Assembly (NCBI RefSeq): GCF_963674565.1
Contig: NZ_OY771430.1
Coordinates: forward strand, 310,001-374,000
Direction of reading: 5' to 3'
Length of the DNA stretch: 64,000 bases
DNA from: an uncultured Carboxylicivirga sp.
GTDB taxonomy: Bacteria; Bacteroidota; Bacteroidia; Bacteroidales; Marinilabiliaceae
Made by a program: the position numbers and the translations under genes. A model generated the notes under the pieces. The model saw nothing but the letters and a program-made list of their open reading frames with translations, made no database searches and was not told the DNA's origin. This document shows, piece by piece, positions 32,956 to 39,931 of this stretch; position 1 is the stretch's first letter; each line of letters starts with the position of its first letter.

Positions 32956-33486
32956 TCAATATGCTTTTTTAATTAATTCCGCCATTTCATTATCACTCTT
33001 AAAAAGTGTAATTCTGCTATAATCTTCAATCAGAAAATTGTAATTACGGTAAACAGCATGCTTGGATGTTGTTCCATTGGAGTATAATTGGCCGTAATTA
33101 AGGTCAAAACCATTAATTGAGTTTTTTGACTCGTGACTCAGATCCGTAAAAGTTAACTGTATACCGTTTTCGTAGTTTACTTCGAGTTTGTAGTTAATAC
33201 AACCATTAAAGGTATAAGCCAAATCGAATGGATTATTTGATAGGGTTAAAGGTATTTGCCCTTCGATGATAACCAAATTTTTTTCTCTGCATTGAGCACA
33301 AACATTGGCGTTGGTGTTTTCAATAAGAGCTAATGTTAAAGTACTTACCGTTTCTTTTGTTTCCGATGGATTATTTGTTTCAATCTCTTTTGTTAAGGTT
33401 AATGCATCCTGAGCTATAACAGGATTAATAAGTATAGTGAATAAGATCACCATTAGACTTAATTGGAAGGCTGTTTTCTTTTTCAT
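32956..33486 (-). CDS. Secreted protein of unknown function
   Basis: I chose the ATG at 33486 (MKKKTAFQLSLMVILF), giving a 176-residue product with signal peptide cleaved after PVIAQ. An upstream extension would need a TTG start lying inside the probable -7 box. The mature part has a CAQCREKN pair of cysteines, then mostly beta structure (NLVIIEGQIPLTLS; AYTFNGCINYKLEVNYENGIQLTFTDLSH). No family is recognised. The gene stands alone between two terminators. Confidence 0.65.
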   Translation of the reverse strand: MKKKTAFQLSLMVILFTILINPVIAQDALTLTKEIETNNPSETKETVSTLTLALIENTNANVCAQCREKNLVIIEGQIPLTLSNNPFDLAYTFNGCINYKLEVNYENGIQLTFTDLSHESKNSINGFDLNYGQLYSNGTTSKHAVYRNYNFLIEDYSRITLFKSDNEMAELIKKAY

Positions 33487-33525
33487 TTGTGTTAGATTAA
33501 ATATTCCTGTATTAAATACTACACA

Positions 33526-33533
33526 CAAATTTA
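33526..33533 (-). promoter_or_regulatory. Probable -7 box of the secreted-protein gene
   Basis: Minus-strand TAAATTTG matches TAnnTTTG and lies 40 bases before the chosen ATG at 33486. No clear -33 box was found. It supports the shorter start. Confidence 0.35.
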
Positions 33534-33642
33534 ATTGGGCAACATGAAGTTAATTTAAGCTGAAACTGAACGAATAGTTAAGCTTTTAAAGACACTTTAA
33601 GTAATTGTTAATAGTTCATAAATGGTTGTCTTGAATAATAAA

Positions 33643-33670
33643 AAAGGTGCAGTTGTTAAACTACACCTTT
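33643..33670 (-). terminator. Terminator after the C69 peptidase gene
   Basis: A 12-bp stem (33643-33654 with 33659-33670, one mismatch, GTTA loop) is followed on the minus strand by a U-tract (plus-strand A-run 33636-33645). It lies 22 bases beyond the stop of the minus-strand gene at 33692. Confidence 0.7.
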
Positions 33671-33691
33671 CGTTTAAGATTATTTTATTTT

Positions 33692-35305
33692 TTAAAATCC
33701 CATTCCAAAACGACCCCAATAATAATTTTCAAGATCATTCCATTTATAAATCGTTGCACCTGTAAAGTCAGTAGTGTATCGATTCAATAATTCCGGGATA
33801 TCCACTTTTTTACCTTCTTCCAATAATTTGCCTACCTTTTGTTCGAGCAAAGCGCCTTCATTTATTCCCTTTTCTTCAAAATAGGCTACTTCGTTTAGCA
33901 TAGCTTCTTTTGTTTCCTGCCAGGCCAAGGTTGCCAGCTTATTTGCTTTGCGGTATTTCCAAATAATAGCATCTTCGCGATATCTTTTCTGACCACAATA
34001 TTCAAATCCAGGAGGTAATTTTGTTGTGCCTGCATAAATTGGAATTCTTGGGCTTTGGCCAGGATTATCAAAAGATAACCATGCAACACCACCTACTTCA
34101 TCAGGTAGCCAATCGCGTAACTGTATTATTTCGGAATAAGAACACCATGAAACAGCTACTGTTCTTTGAAAAGAAACAGCTGTTGAATCAAGATAATTAT
34201 AGGTATTTCTTGCAGCCTCTGTTAGCCATGGATTAGCAATTGGTGACTTAACTGTATCCTGAATAATTATGTTGCCTTCTTTATCACGTTTCTTCTTTAC
34301 GGTTTGAATATTTTTGGTCATATCATATTCTGTTCCTTCATAGGTCTGACGATACAGAGCCATAACATCTTGCACACTAACTGGTTTATCGGGTTGAACA
34401 GAAAACGGTAATTCATCTGCATCATAGCTCAAATTAAGAGAGGGTGCCAGTGTACTTAAAATAAAGAATTCCCTGATGTTGAATGGTTTTTCGTTGTCGC
34501 CATATGCTTTCCAGAATTTAAATGGTTTTTTACCATCCCAACGACCTAAAGATTTAGCTACTGAAAAAACATTCTCAGAAGCCATAAAATGATCTTTGTC
34601 CTTCAGTTTGAGTTCGCCAATGCGCGATATGTTTGCCGACACTCCTACATGTCCTTCCGTAATTCGCTGTGCAGCCCAAACACCACCAATTTTATCCGGG
34701 CCTTCACCAAAAATTTCGAGTTGCCAAACTTCTTTCTTATCGGCTATTGTAATACATTCGCCCCAATCTCCATATCCGTATTCTTTTATCAGCTGACCAA
34801 TAAGTTGAATAGCCTCGCGGGCAGTTGAACAACGCTGTAGAGCTATTCTTTCCAACTCTTCAATTAAAAACATTCCGTTTTCGTTTACCAATTCTTCCGG
34901 ACCGACTATGGTTGTTTCACCAATGGCAAGTTGTTTTTCATTCAAACATGGATAAGCAGTATTTAAAAAGGCAAATGTTTGTTTAGCCTGAGGAATCAAA
35001 CCAACTTGTTTTACATTTCGCATATCCCAAGGGGTTTCTGTTCTCAGCTTACCTTTAAAAATTGGAGTAGTAGTATCGTTTTCAAAAGACTCGGCTTCTT
35101 CAATGGTGATCCAGGTTCTATATCGACCATCACAGGTATGACTGGTTATTACTGATCCATCACTCGAGGCTCCTTTACTCACCATGATTGACGTGCAACT
35201 TTCTCCGAAATATGGTTCAGTCTTTTGATCATAAATACTTTGAGCATTTAAGATTGAAGACAGGCTTAAGAGGCTAATTAAAACAAAAAGGCTTTGTCGC
35301 TTCAT
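33692..35305 (-). CDS. C69-family dipeptidase, secreted
   Basis: The 537-residue protein has a signal peptide (to about NAQ, residue 22) and the N-terminal-nucleophile core of peptidase family C69/U34. The catalytic Cys is Cys37 in GESCTSIMVSKGASSDGSVI, preceded by a short propeptide as in PepD-type enzymes. Later hallmarks include EELERIALQRCSTAREAIQLIGQLIKEYGYG and VSWCSYSEIIQLRDWLPDEVGGVAWLSFDNPG. It should release dipeptides in the periplasm or outside the cell. It is a single-gene unit with its own terminator. Confidence 0.9.
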   Translation of the reverse strand: MKRQSLFVLISLLSLSSILNAQSIYDQKTEPYFGESCTSIMVSKGASSDGSVITSHTCDGRYRTWITIEEAESFENDTTTPIFKGKLRTETPWDMRNVKQVGLIPQAKQTFAFLNTAYPCLNEKQLAIGETTIVGPEELVNENGMFLIEELERIALQRCSTAREAIQLIGQLIKEYGYGDWGECITIADKKEVWQLEIFGEGPDKIGGVWAAQRITEGHVGVSANISRIGELKLKDKDHFMASENVFSVAKSLGRWDGKKPFKFWKAYGDNEKPFNIREFFILSTLAPSLNLSYDADELPFSVQPDKPVSVQDVMALYRQTYEGTEYDMTKNIQTVKKKRDKEGNIIIQDTVKSPIANPWLTEAARNTYNYLDSTAVSFQRTVAVSWCSYSEIIQLRDWLPDEVGGVAWLSFDNPGQSPRIPIYAGTTKLPPGFEYCGQKRYREDAIIWKYRKANKLATLAWQETKEAMLNEVAYFEEKGINEGALLEQKVGKLLEEGKKVDIPELLNRYTTDFTGATIYKWNDLENYYWGRFGMGF

Positions 35306-35386
35306 ACTTGATTTTCTTCTAGATTAAGAATTAGGTTGCAAAATAATAATTTTGGTTGTGGTTGCTGTATTTTAAATAAATAAAAA

Positions 35387-35413
35387 GGGTTCGCACGTAT
35401 TAAGTGCGAACCC
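35387..35413 (-). terminator. Terminator after the SiaC-like gene
   Basis: The perfect 10-bp stem GGGTTCGCAC (35387-35396) pairs with 35404-35413 around a 7-base loop. Plus-strand A-run 35377-35386 gives a U-tract for minus-strand transcripts. Confidence 0.75.
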
Positions 35414-35441
35414 CTGATTGTCTGATATTTTAAAAGTATGG

Positions 35442-35843
35442 TTAATTAAATTCAATGATATTAATGGGTATATTTATGATTGCTTGATAATCTTCACCTG
35501 CCTCAATCATATCAAAATCATCACTTTCGCAAATCCAATTGATAATTATTTTGCGATTTCTATCGGTTAAACTTTCAAATTTTCTAAAGATATCCAATAG
35601 ATATATAGATGACCTTGTATTAAAATATTCTAATTGAATATTGAGTTCAGTCTTATCTAATGGATGATCGAGGTATTCATCAATCCATTGGATAATAGGA
35701 TCAAATAAATCAGAACAATTCTCAGGCGTTAACTTACCTTTGAATTCAATCAAACCATGATCATAATCCAATTTAATAAATGGAGTGGTCCTGGTCGGTT
35801 CCTTTAAAACTATTTTATCCATTTGTTCGAACTTTGGTTTCAT
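35442..35843 (-). CDS. SiaC-family (DUF1987) regulatory phosphoprotein
   Basis: The 133-residue cytosolic protein has the DUF1987 signature: TPFIKLDYDHGLIEFKGKLTPEN, then LDKTELNIQLEYFNTRSSIYLLDIFRKFE, and the end ESDDFDMIEAGEDYQAIINIPINIIEF. In Pseudomonas SiaC a Ser/Thr in the EYFNT region is phosphorylated by SiaB and dephosphorylated by SiaA, controlling a diguanylate cyclase. The FNTRSS Thr/Ser residues are present here. No kinase or phosphatase partner gene is next to it, so the partners must be elsewhere. It is monocistronic. Confidence 0.85.
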   Translation of the reverse strand: MKPKFEQMDKIVLKEPTRTTPFIKLDYDHGLIEFKGKLTPENCSDLFDPIIQWIDEYLDHPLDKTELNIQLEYFNTRSSIYLLDIFRKFESLTDRNRKIIINWICESDDFDMIEAGEDYQAIINIPINIIEFN

Positions 35844-36037
35844 TAAATAAATACCATTCCCGATACTAAAATTTAAAGATCGTCTATTTAACTTATAAAT
35901 GCAAATGTTGATGAAGGAATTGAAATTTACAATCGGTTAAGAACATAGAAATACCTATTAAAATTTATTTAGAGGGATATATTTTTACTGGTTTATCTAT
36001 TAAGGGGTGTTTTGAAATATATTGAAAAGCAATGATA

Positions 36038-36045
36038 TATATTTG
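36038..36045 (+). promoter_or_regulatory. Probable -7 box upstream of the 36167 gene
   Basis: TATATTTG matches TAnnTTTG; a TTTG at 36011-36014 lies 23 bases upstream, longer than usual. It would give a leader of over 100 bases before the ATG at 36167. Confidence 0.35.
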
Positions 36046-36166
36046 TTAAAGGATGCTTGTGAAAATAAATCAAGTAATTCATCAATCGGAATTGTTAATT
36101 AAGTGAAAATATTACTTGATAAAATTGCTTACTTTTCTTGTCTTAACTGTTACTAATTTATTTCTT

Positions 36167-36586
36167 ATGTATCGTCGCGATTATATTCTTCGAATTATTG
36201 AACAGATAGCCCAGTTTATTGCCCGATTATTAAAACTTCAGCAGGAAGAAAAAATTGATCAGGCATATGATTTTTTGGTGAATCATTCAGCCAGAGTTAC
36301 GGGCTTTAAATATGATGAGTTTCTAAAAATGAGCCTGGAAGAATTTGAGCAACATCTTAATAAAAATGAGATAAATGATGCTTATCTGGATACATTAGGA
36401 CAATATTTATTAGTATCTGCTGATGTTTGTCTTCGGTTAAAGAAGGATGAAGAGGCTATTCATAATTTGGAAATAGCTCGTTTTTGTTTTAATGAGGCAG
36501 AACAAAAATTTCAGAGTTTTTCGTTCAACCGGCAATTAGATATTGAAAAAATGAATCAACTAATGTTACGTGCAGGCATCGATTAA
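36167..36586 (+). CDS. Small helical protein, DUF6483-like
   Basis: I start at the ATG 36167 (MYRRDYILRIIEQIAQFIARLLKLQ). Upstream codons would need a TTG start and form a hydrophobic stretch. The 139-residue product is all-helical. An N-terminal amphipathic helix with YILRIIEQ is followed by TPR-like helices (YLDTLGQYLLVSADVCLRLKKDEEAIHNLEIARFCFNEAEQ). It resembles what I remember as DUF6483. No function is known. The following gene begins 42 bases later and may be co-transcribed. Confidence 0.55.
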   Translation: MYRRDYILRIIEQIAQFIARLLKLQQEEKIDQAYDFLVNHSARVTGFKYDEFLKMSLEEFEQHLNKNEINDAYLDTLGQYLLVSADVCLRLKKDEEAIHNLEIARFCFNEAEQKFQSFSFNRQLDIEKMNQLMLRAGID

Positions 36587-36628
36587 TTTGTCATAACGTT
36601 GATTAATTAAACATCTAAGCCTTATTTT

Positions 36629-37441
36629 ATGAATTCATTAAGAAAGCTGGTGAGCAGTCTGATGCTCTTTTTTTCTGTATTATCTTTGACAAATGCTCAA
36701 GATCAACTTATCAAGACAAATAACGATACAATTCATTGTATTGTTAAGGAAATTGGCGATCTGGAGATTAAATACACAAAACCTGATGTTAGTGAAACCA
36801 TTGTATTTGGTATTGATAAATCGGATGTGTTGAAAATTATACTTGCAAATGGAAACGAGATTAATTTTAACCTTGCAATAACAGATCCTGAGCATTATGC
36901 TTCTGACAATAAGAATACAATAAAAACTAATTTTCTCTCACCCTTATTTAACCATGTTAACATTTCGTACGAAAGAAGTATTCGACCCGGTCAAAGCATC
37001 GAAGGATCATTAGGAATTATTGGGGTAGGAAACGATGTTTATAATACAGATGAGAGTGGTATGTTTCTCAAATTTGGCTACAAGTTTATTAAAAGTCCTG
37101 ATTACTACATTCGTGGACAGCGATATGCGCATATATTAAAGGGTGCTTATATAAGACCGGAAATAGCCTTTTCGTCTTATAGCTATGATTTCGAAGAAAT
37201 CGACTGGTATACAAATACTGCAAATATATCAAGAGAGACAAATGTAATGTTTGCTTTTTTGTTAAACTTTGGTAAGCAATGGGTTATCGATAATAGTTTT
37301 GTAGTTGATACTTTTATCGGTGTCGGTTATGGTTTTGGTACTGATGATAAAAATTATGGTTTACATAAAGGTTTTATTGGAGGAATTGAAGAGTTTCCAA
37401 TGGCCATATCCAGTGGAGTGCGCATAGGTTGGTGTTTTTAG
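36629..37441 (+). CDS. Outer-membrane beta-barrel-like exported protein
   Basis: The 270-residue protein has a signal peptide (MNSLRKLVSSLMLFFSVLSLTNAQ). The N-terminal 70 residues (TNNDTIHCIVKEIGDLEIKYTKPD...VLKIILANGNEI) resemble the short domain found in many Bacteroidota exported proteins that begin with 'D-x-I-x-C-x-V-x-E-I'. Residues 90-270 form barrel-like strands (NHVNISYERSIRPGQSIEGSLGIIG; YIRPEIAFSSYSYDF; FIGVGYGFGTDDKNYG) ending with Phe (GVRIGWCF). No ligand can be named. Confidence 0.65.
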   Translation: MNSLRKLVSSLMLFFSVLSLTNAQDQLIKTNNDTIHCIVKEIGDLEIKYTKPDVSETIVFGIDKSDVLKIILANGNEINFNLAITDPEHYASDNKNTIKTNFLSPLFNHVNISYERSIRPGQSIEGSLGIIGVGNDVYNTDESGMFLKFGYKFIKSPDYYIRGQRYAHILKGAYIRPEIAFSSYSYDFEEIDWYTNTANISRETNVMFAFLLNFGKQWVIDNSFVVDTFIGVGYGFGTDDKNYGLHKGFIGGIEEFPMAISSGVRIGWCF

Positions 37442-37491
37442 CCACAATTGCAAAACCCCAATTAATTGTGATTGACTGATGGTTTTATAAT

Positions 37492-37869
37492 ATGCAAATT
37501 CGAATAAACGAATTAGTTATGGATAAAGTCATCAGTCAAACAAGTAACGGAAGAGTTTTTTTGTGCTCTAACTGCGATAAGATTCACATCGAATTTTATC
37601 ATTTTCTTTTCTCTTTTGATGAAGAAGCCTACGATTTCTTTAAGAATAATATTACCAAAATTGACGGAAGTTATTTTGAAAATGTCAATGCAGCTCTCCA
37701 TTACAGACGTAAAATAATTGTGCCTTTGGGACATCGTAATGTTTCGATGATGTTAAATCAGAAAGAACTGCGTGAATTACAATTATTACTATCTCAGCGT
37801 ACCTATAATTGCCTGGTAAATACATTCCTGTCAGTCAAAGAAATTGGAATGCCTATTGCCGCTAACTGA
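37492..37869 (+). CDS. DUF6686-like small protein with CxxC pair
   Basis: The 125-residue cytosolic protein has an N-terminal FLCSNCDKIHIEFYHFLFSF motif with one CxxC pair. A C-terminal helical part follows (SMMLNQKELRELQLLLSQRTYNCLVNTFLSV). I recall this as family DUF6686 of Bacteroidota, without known function. An internal ATG at 37519 (MDKVISQTSNG) is an alternative start and fits the usual family N-terminus. It is followed by about 210 bases before flavodoxin. Confidence 0.6.
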   Translation: MQIRINELVMDKVISQTSNGRVFLCSNCDKIHIEFYHFLFSFDEEAYDFFKNNITKIDGSYFENVNAALHYRRKIIVPLGHRNVSMMLNQKELRELQLLLSQRTYNCLVNTFLSVKEIGMPIAAN

Positions 37870-38013
37870 GGTTGTGAAAACAATAAGTACCAATATTTGA
37901 TTAACTATATATAGGGATTCTAAATTCTAATTACATGTAATTTAAATCTTTATGGCTTTGTTGGGATTCGTGATTGTGTTTTATCCTTCTCAAAAAAGCC
38001 CAATAATAGGTGA

Positions 38014-38044
38014 TTGATTTGTGTTGTCGACCTGATTAGTTTTG
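38014..38044 (+). promoter_or_regulatory. Promoter of the flavodoxin gene
   Basis: TTG at 38014-38016, 20 bases, then TAGTTTTG at 38037-38044; the start codon is 36 bases downstream. A 14-base perfect palindrome AATTACATGTAATT at 37929-37942 lies upstream and could be an operator. Confidence 0.5.
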
Positions 38045-38080
38045 CTTTTATAATCTGACAACTTAAAACAAATTAAGCCG

Positions 38081-38584
38081 ATGAAAAAAACAGCTATACT
38101 TTACGGTTCAACCACAGGTAATACAAAATCGATTGCCAAACTGATAAATCAATGTCTGGATAATCAGGCTGAGGTAAAAGATGTTGATGATTTGACCGCT
38201 TCTGATATTGAATTATACGAATGTTTAATTCTGGGAACAAGTACCTGGGGTTTGGGCGATTTACAGGATGATTGGGATTCGTTTATCACTGAATTGGAAA
38301 AAGCTGACCTGAAAGGAAAAACCATTGCTTTATTCGGGCTGGGTGATGCAGCTTCATATCCTGATACTTTTGTGGATGGTATGGGCACTATTTACAAAAC
38401 TATTGCAGACAAAGGTTGTCAAATTGTAGGTGCAGTTTCAGTTGATGGTTATAGTTTCGATGCCTCTTCAGCAGTTATAAATGATAGCCTTGTGGGATTG
38501 GCTATTGATGAAGATAACGAAAGTAATAAAACGGAAGAAAGGGTAAGAAAATGGGTTGATTCAATACTTGCAGGTTTGAATTAA
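38081..38584 (+). CDS. fldA: Flavodoxin
   Basis: The 167-residue FMN-binding electron carrier has the phosphate loop ILYGSTTGNTKSIA at residues 6-19, the first flavin loop TSTWGLGDLQDDW and the second loop GLGDAASYPDTFVDGMG. The length suits a long-chain flavodoxin. It would replace ferredoxin under iron limitation; the regulator is not visible. The next gene on the same strand is DUF2023, a frequent flavodoxin partner in Bacteroidota. Confidence 0.95.
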   Translation: MKKTAILYGSTTGNTKSIAKLINQCLDNQAEVKDVDDLTASDIELYECLILGTSTWGLGDLQDDWDSFITELEKADLKGKTIALFGLGDAASYPDTFVDGMGTIYKTIADKGCQIVGAVSVDGYSFDASSAVINDSLVGLAIDEDNESNKTEERVRKWVDSILAGLN

Positions 38585-38643
38585 TTTACCATAATCCTTT
38601 TGGTATTGAATTATTAGTGCATAGGTAAGTACAATTGTAGAAC

Positions 38644-38720
38644 AGGTCATTACTGCATAGATCAAGATTAGTGTTAGGTTTATTTTATACGTGTTTGGAA
38701 AACGCCGGCAGTAATGACCT
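38644..38720 (+). other. Long hairpin between flavodoxin and DUF2023 genes
   Basis: The perfect 13-bp arms are AGGTCATTACTGC (38644-38656) and its reverse complement (38708-38720), with a 51-base interior. The right arm is followed by TTTTCTTTT. It may be an attenuating terminator or a processing structure setting the ratio of the two products. It lies 24 bases before the chosen DUF2023 start at 38744. Confidence 0.55.
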
Positions 38721-38743
38721 TTTCTTTTAATAAAGAGTTTGTT

Positions 38744-39085
38744 ATGAGAGTATTTTGTCATCATATTTATGAATATAAAAAGGGTTTAAGAAACTTGATT
38801 TTACATACTATGGCAGCCAAAGATGTTGATATGGCTATAAAAAAACTGGAGTCAAATGAGATTAATTATTTGATACAATCGGTAAGTGTTAATAAGGTAA
38901 ATATTTTTTTTGGTGCTAAAGAGTGTGTTGATATTATCAACTGTTTTTGCGATAAAAGTCTCAATGAATTAACACCTGAAGAAGATTTTATTCTGGGTAC
39001 TTTATTAGGTTATAATCAGGTGGTACAATGTTCACGTTATCTAAAAAAGAAAGAAGCATCTCAGGTAATCAGAAATGCTTCTTAG
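38744..39085 (+). CDS. DUF2023 family protein (flavodoxin partner)
   Basis: I chose the ATG at 38744 (MRVFCHHIYEYKKGLRNLILHT), which matches the family start. A longer frame begins at 38714 within the hairpin arm. The 113-residue product has the continuous DUF2023 pattern, including YLIQSVSVNKVNIFFGAKECVDIINCF and LTPEEDFILGTLLGYNQVVQCSRYL. Family function is unknown; co-location with flavodoxin suggests a role with it. Its stop lies only 8 bases from the convergent stop of the HMA gene, leaving no room for a separate terminator. Confidence 0.85.
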   Translation: MRVFCHHIYEYKKGLRNLILHTMAAKDVDMAIKKLESNEINYLIQSVSVNKVNIFFGAKECVDIINCFCDKSLNELTPEEDFILGTLLGYNQVVQCSRYLKKKEASQVIRNAS

Positions 39086-39093
39086 TCAAAATA

Positions 39094-39444
39094 TTATTTT
39101 TTCTCTGTTTTCGGTTTTCTATCGTATTTACAGCAGCCTGGAAGTTTATTATAAGCTTCATCCGGAGCTGTTTTTTTCTCAGTGTCATAGCCCGATTTAG
39201 CGATGGCTTCCTGCACTTTTTCGTCACTTGTTTTAGCCGAATCAAATGAAAGAGTCATCATTTTGGTCTCTTTATTCCAATCGGCTTTGATTACTCCATC
39301 AACAGAATTGGCCGCTTTTTCGATTGTTTTTTCGCACATCCCACAATTGCCGTATACTTTAAATGTTTTGTCGGTGTTTTTTGCATAAAGTGTAAATGAG
39401 GCAAGCATCATCGCAGCCAGTAAGCTCATTGTTCTTGTTTTCAT
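39094..39444 (-). CDS. Periplasmic heavy-metal-associated (HMA) domain protein
   Basis: The 116-residue protein has a signal peptide (to about LYAKN, residue 23). A single HMA-like domain contains the metal-binding GNCGMCEKTIEKAA, and the C-terminal tail is LPGCCKYDR. It should carry Cu(I) or Ag(I) in the periplasm. The same domain plus tail occurs twice at the end of the adaptor encoded at 39932-41764. It is the last gene of the Cus-type operon. Confidence 0.85.
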   Translation of the reverse strand: MKTRTMSLLAAMMLASFTLYAKNTDKTFKVYGNCGMCEKTIEKAANSVDGVIKADWNKETKMMTLSFDSAKTSDEKVQEAIAKSGYDTEKKTAPDEAYNKLPGCCKYDRKPKTEKK

Positions 39445-39514
39445 TTATTTGAATTTTTATATTATCAGTAACCAGTATGGAAATTGAATATTCCAATTGT
39501 TAATTATAAGATTT

Positions 39515-39892
39515 TTAGTCATGGTTATGACCTTCATGTGAATGCTCCATGTTGTTTTCTTTAATCACAAGGTCCATACCACATTTCGGACAACTACCCA
39601 TCTCGTGCAATTCAACTTCGGCATGCATAGGACATGTGTATATAGTATCGTTCATCTGCATATCTGAATGTTTCATCATTGCATCTTTCTTCACAAGGTT
39701 CATTCCGCAGGTTGGACATTTTCCAGGTTCGCTTTTTTCAACCTCAGGGTGCATAGGGCAGGTGTACACAATATGCTCCATTTCTTTTTGAGTTTCATTG
39801 TTAGATTTTTTAGATGCATTATTGCAACTAATACCTATCAAACTCATGGTTATTAATGTTATAACCAAGCTAAAATTTACTTTCTGTTTCAT
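39515..39892 (-). CDS. Heavy-metal-binding-domain lipoprotein with two TCPMHP repeats
   Basis: The 125-residue lipoprotein (leader to Cys23, SLIGISC) is built from two copies of the small heavy-metal-binding domain. The first is YTCPMHPEVEKSEPGKCPTCGMNLV and the second YTCPMHAEVELHEMGSCPKCGM. The Cys, Met and His residues of each copy fit binding of copper or silver. The C-terminus is Met/His-rich (NNMEHSHEGHNHD). The identical domain starts the adjacent adaptor protein. It probably acts as a periplasmic metal buffer or donor for the efflux pump. Confidence 0.82.
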   Translation of the reverse strand: MKQKVNFSLVITLITMSLIGISCNNASKKSNNETQKEMEHIVYTCPMHPEVEKSEPGKCPTCGMNLVKKDAMMKHSDMQMNDTIYTCPMHAEVELHEMGSCPKCGMDLVIKENNMEHSHEGHNHD

Positions 39893-39931
39893 AATTCTTC
39901 ATTTTTAATATTAATTCGCTAATGCTTAATA

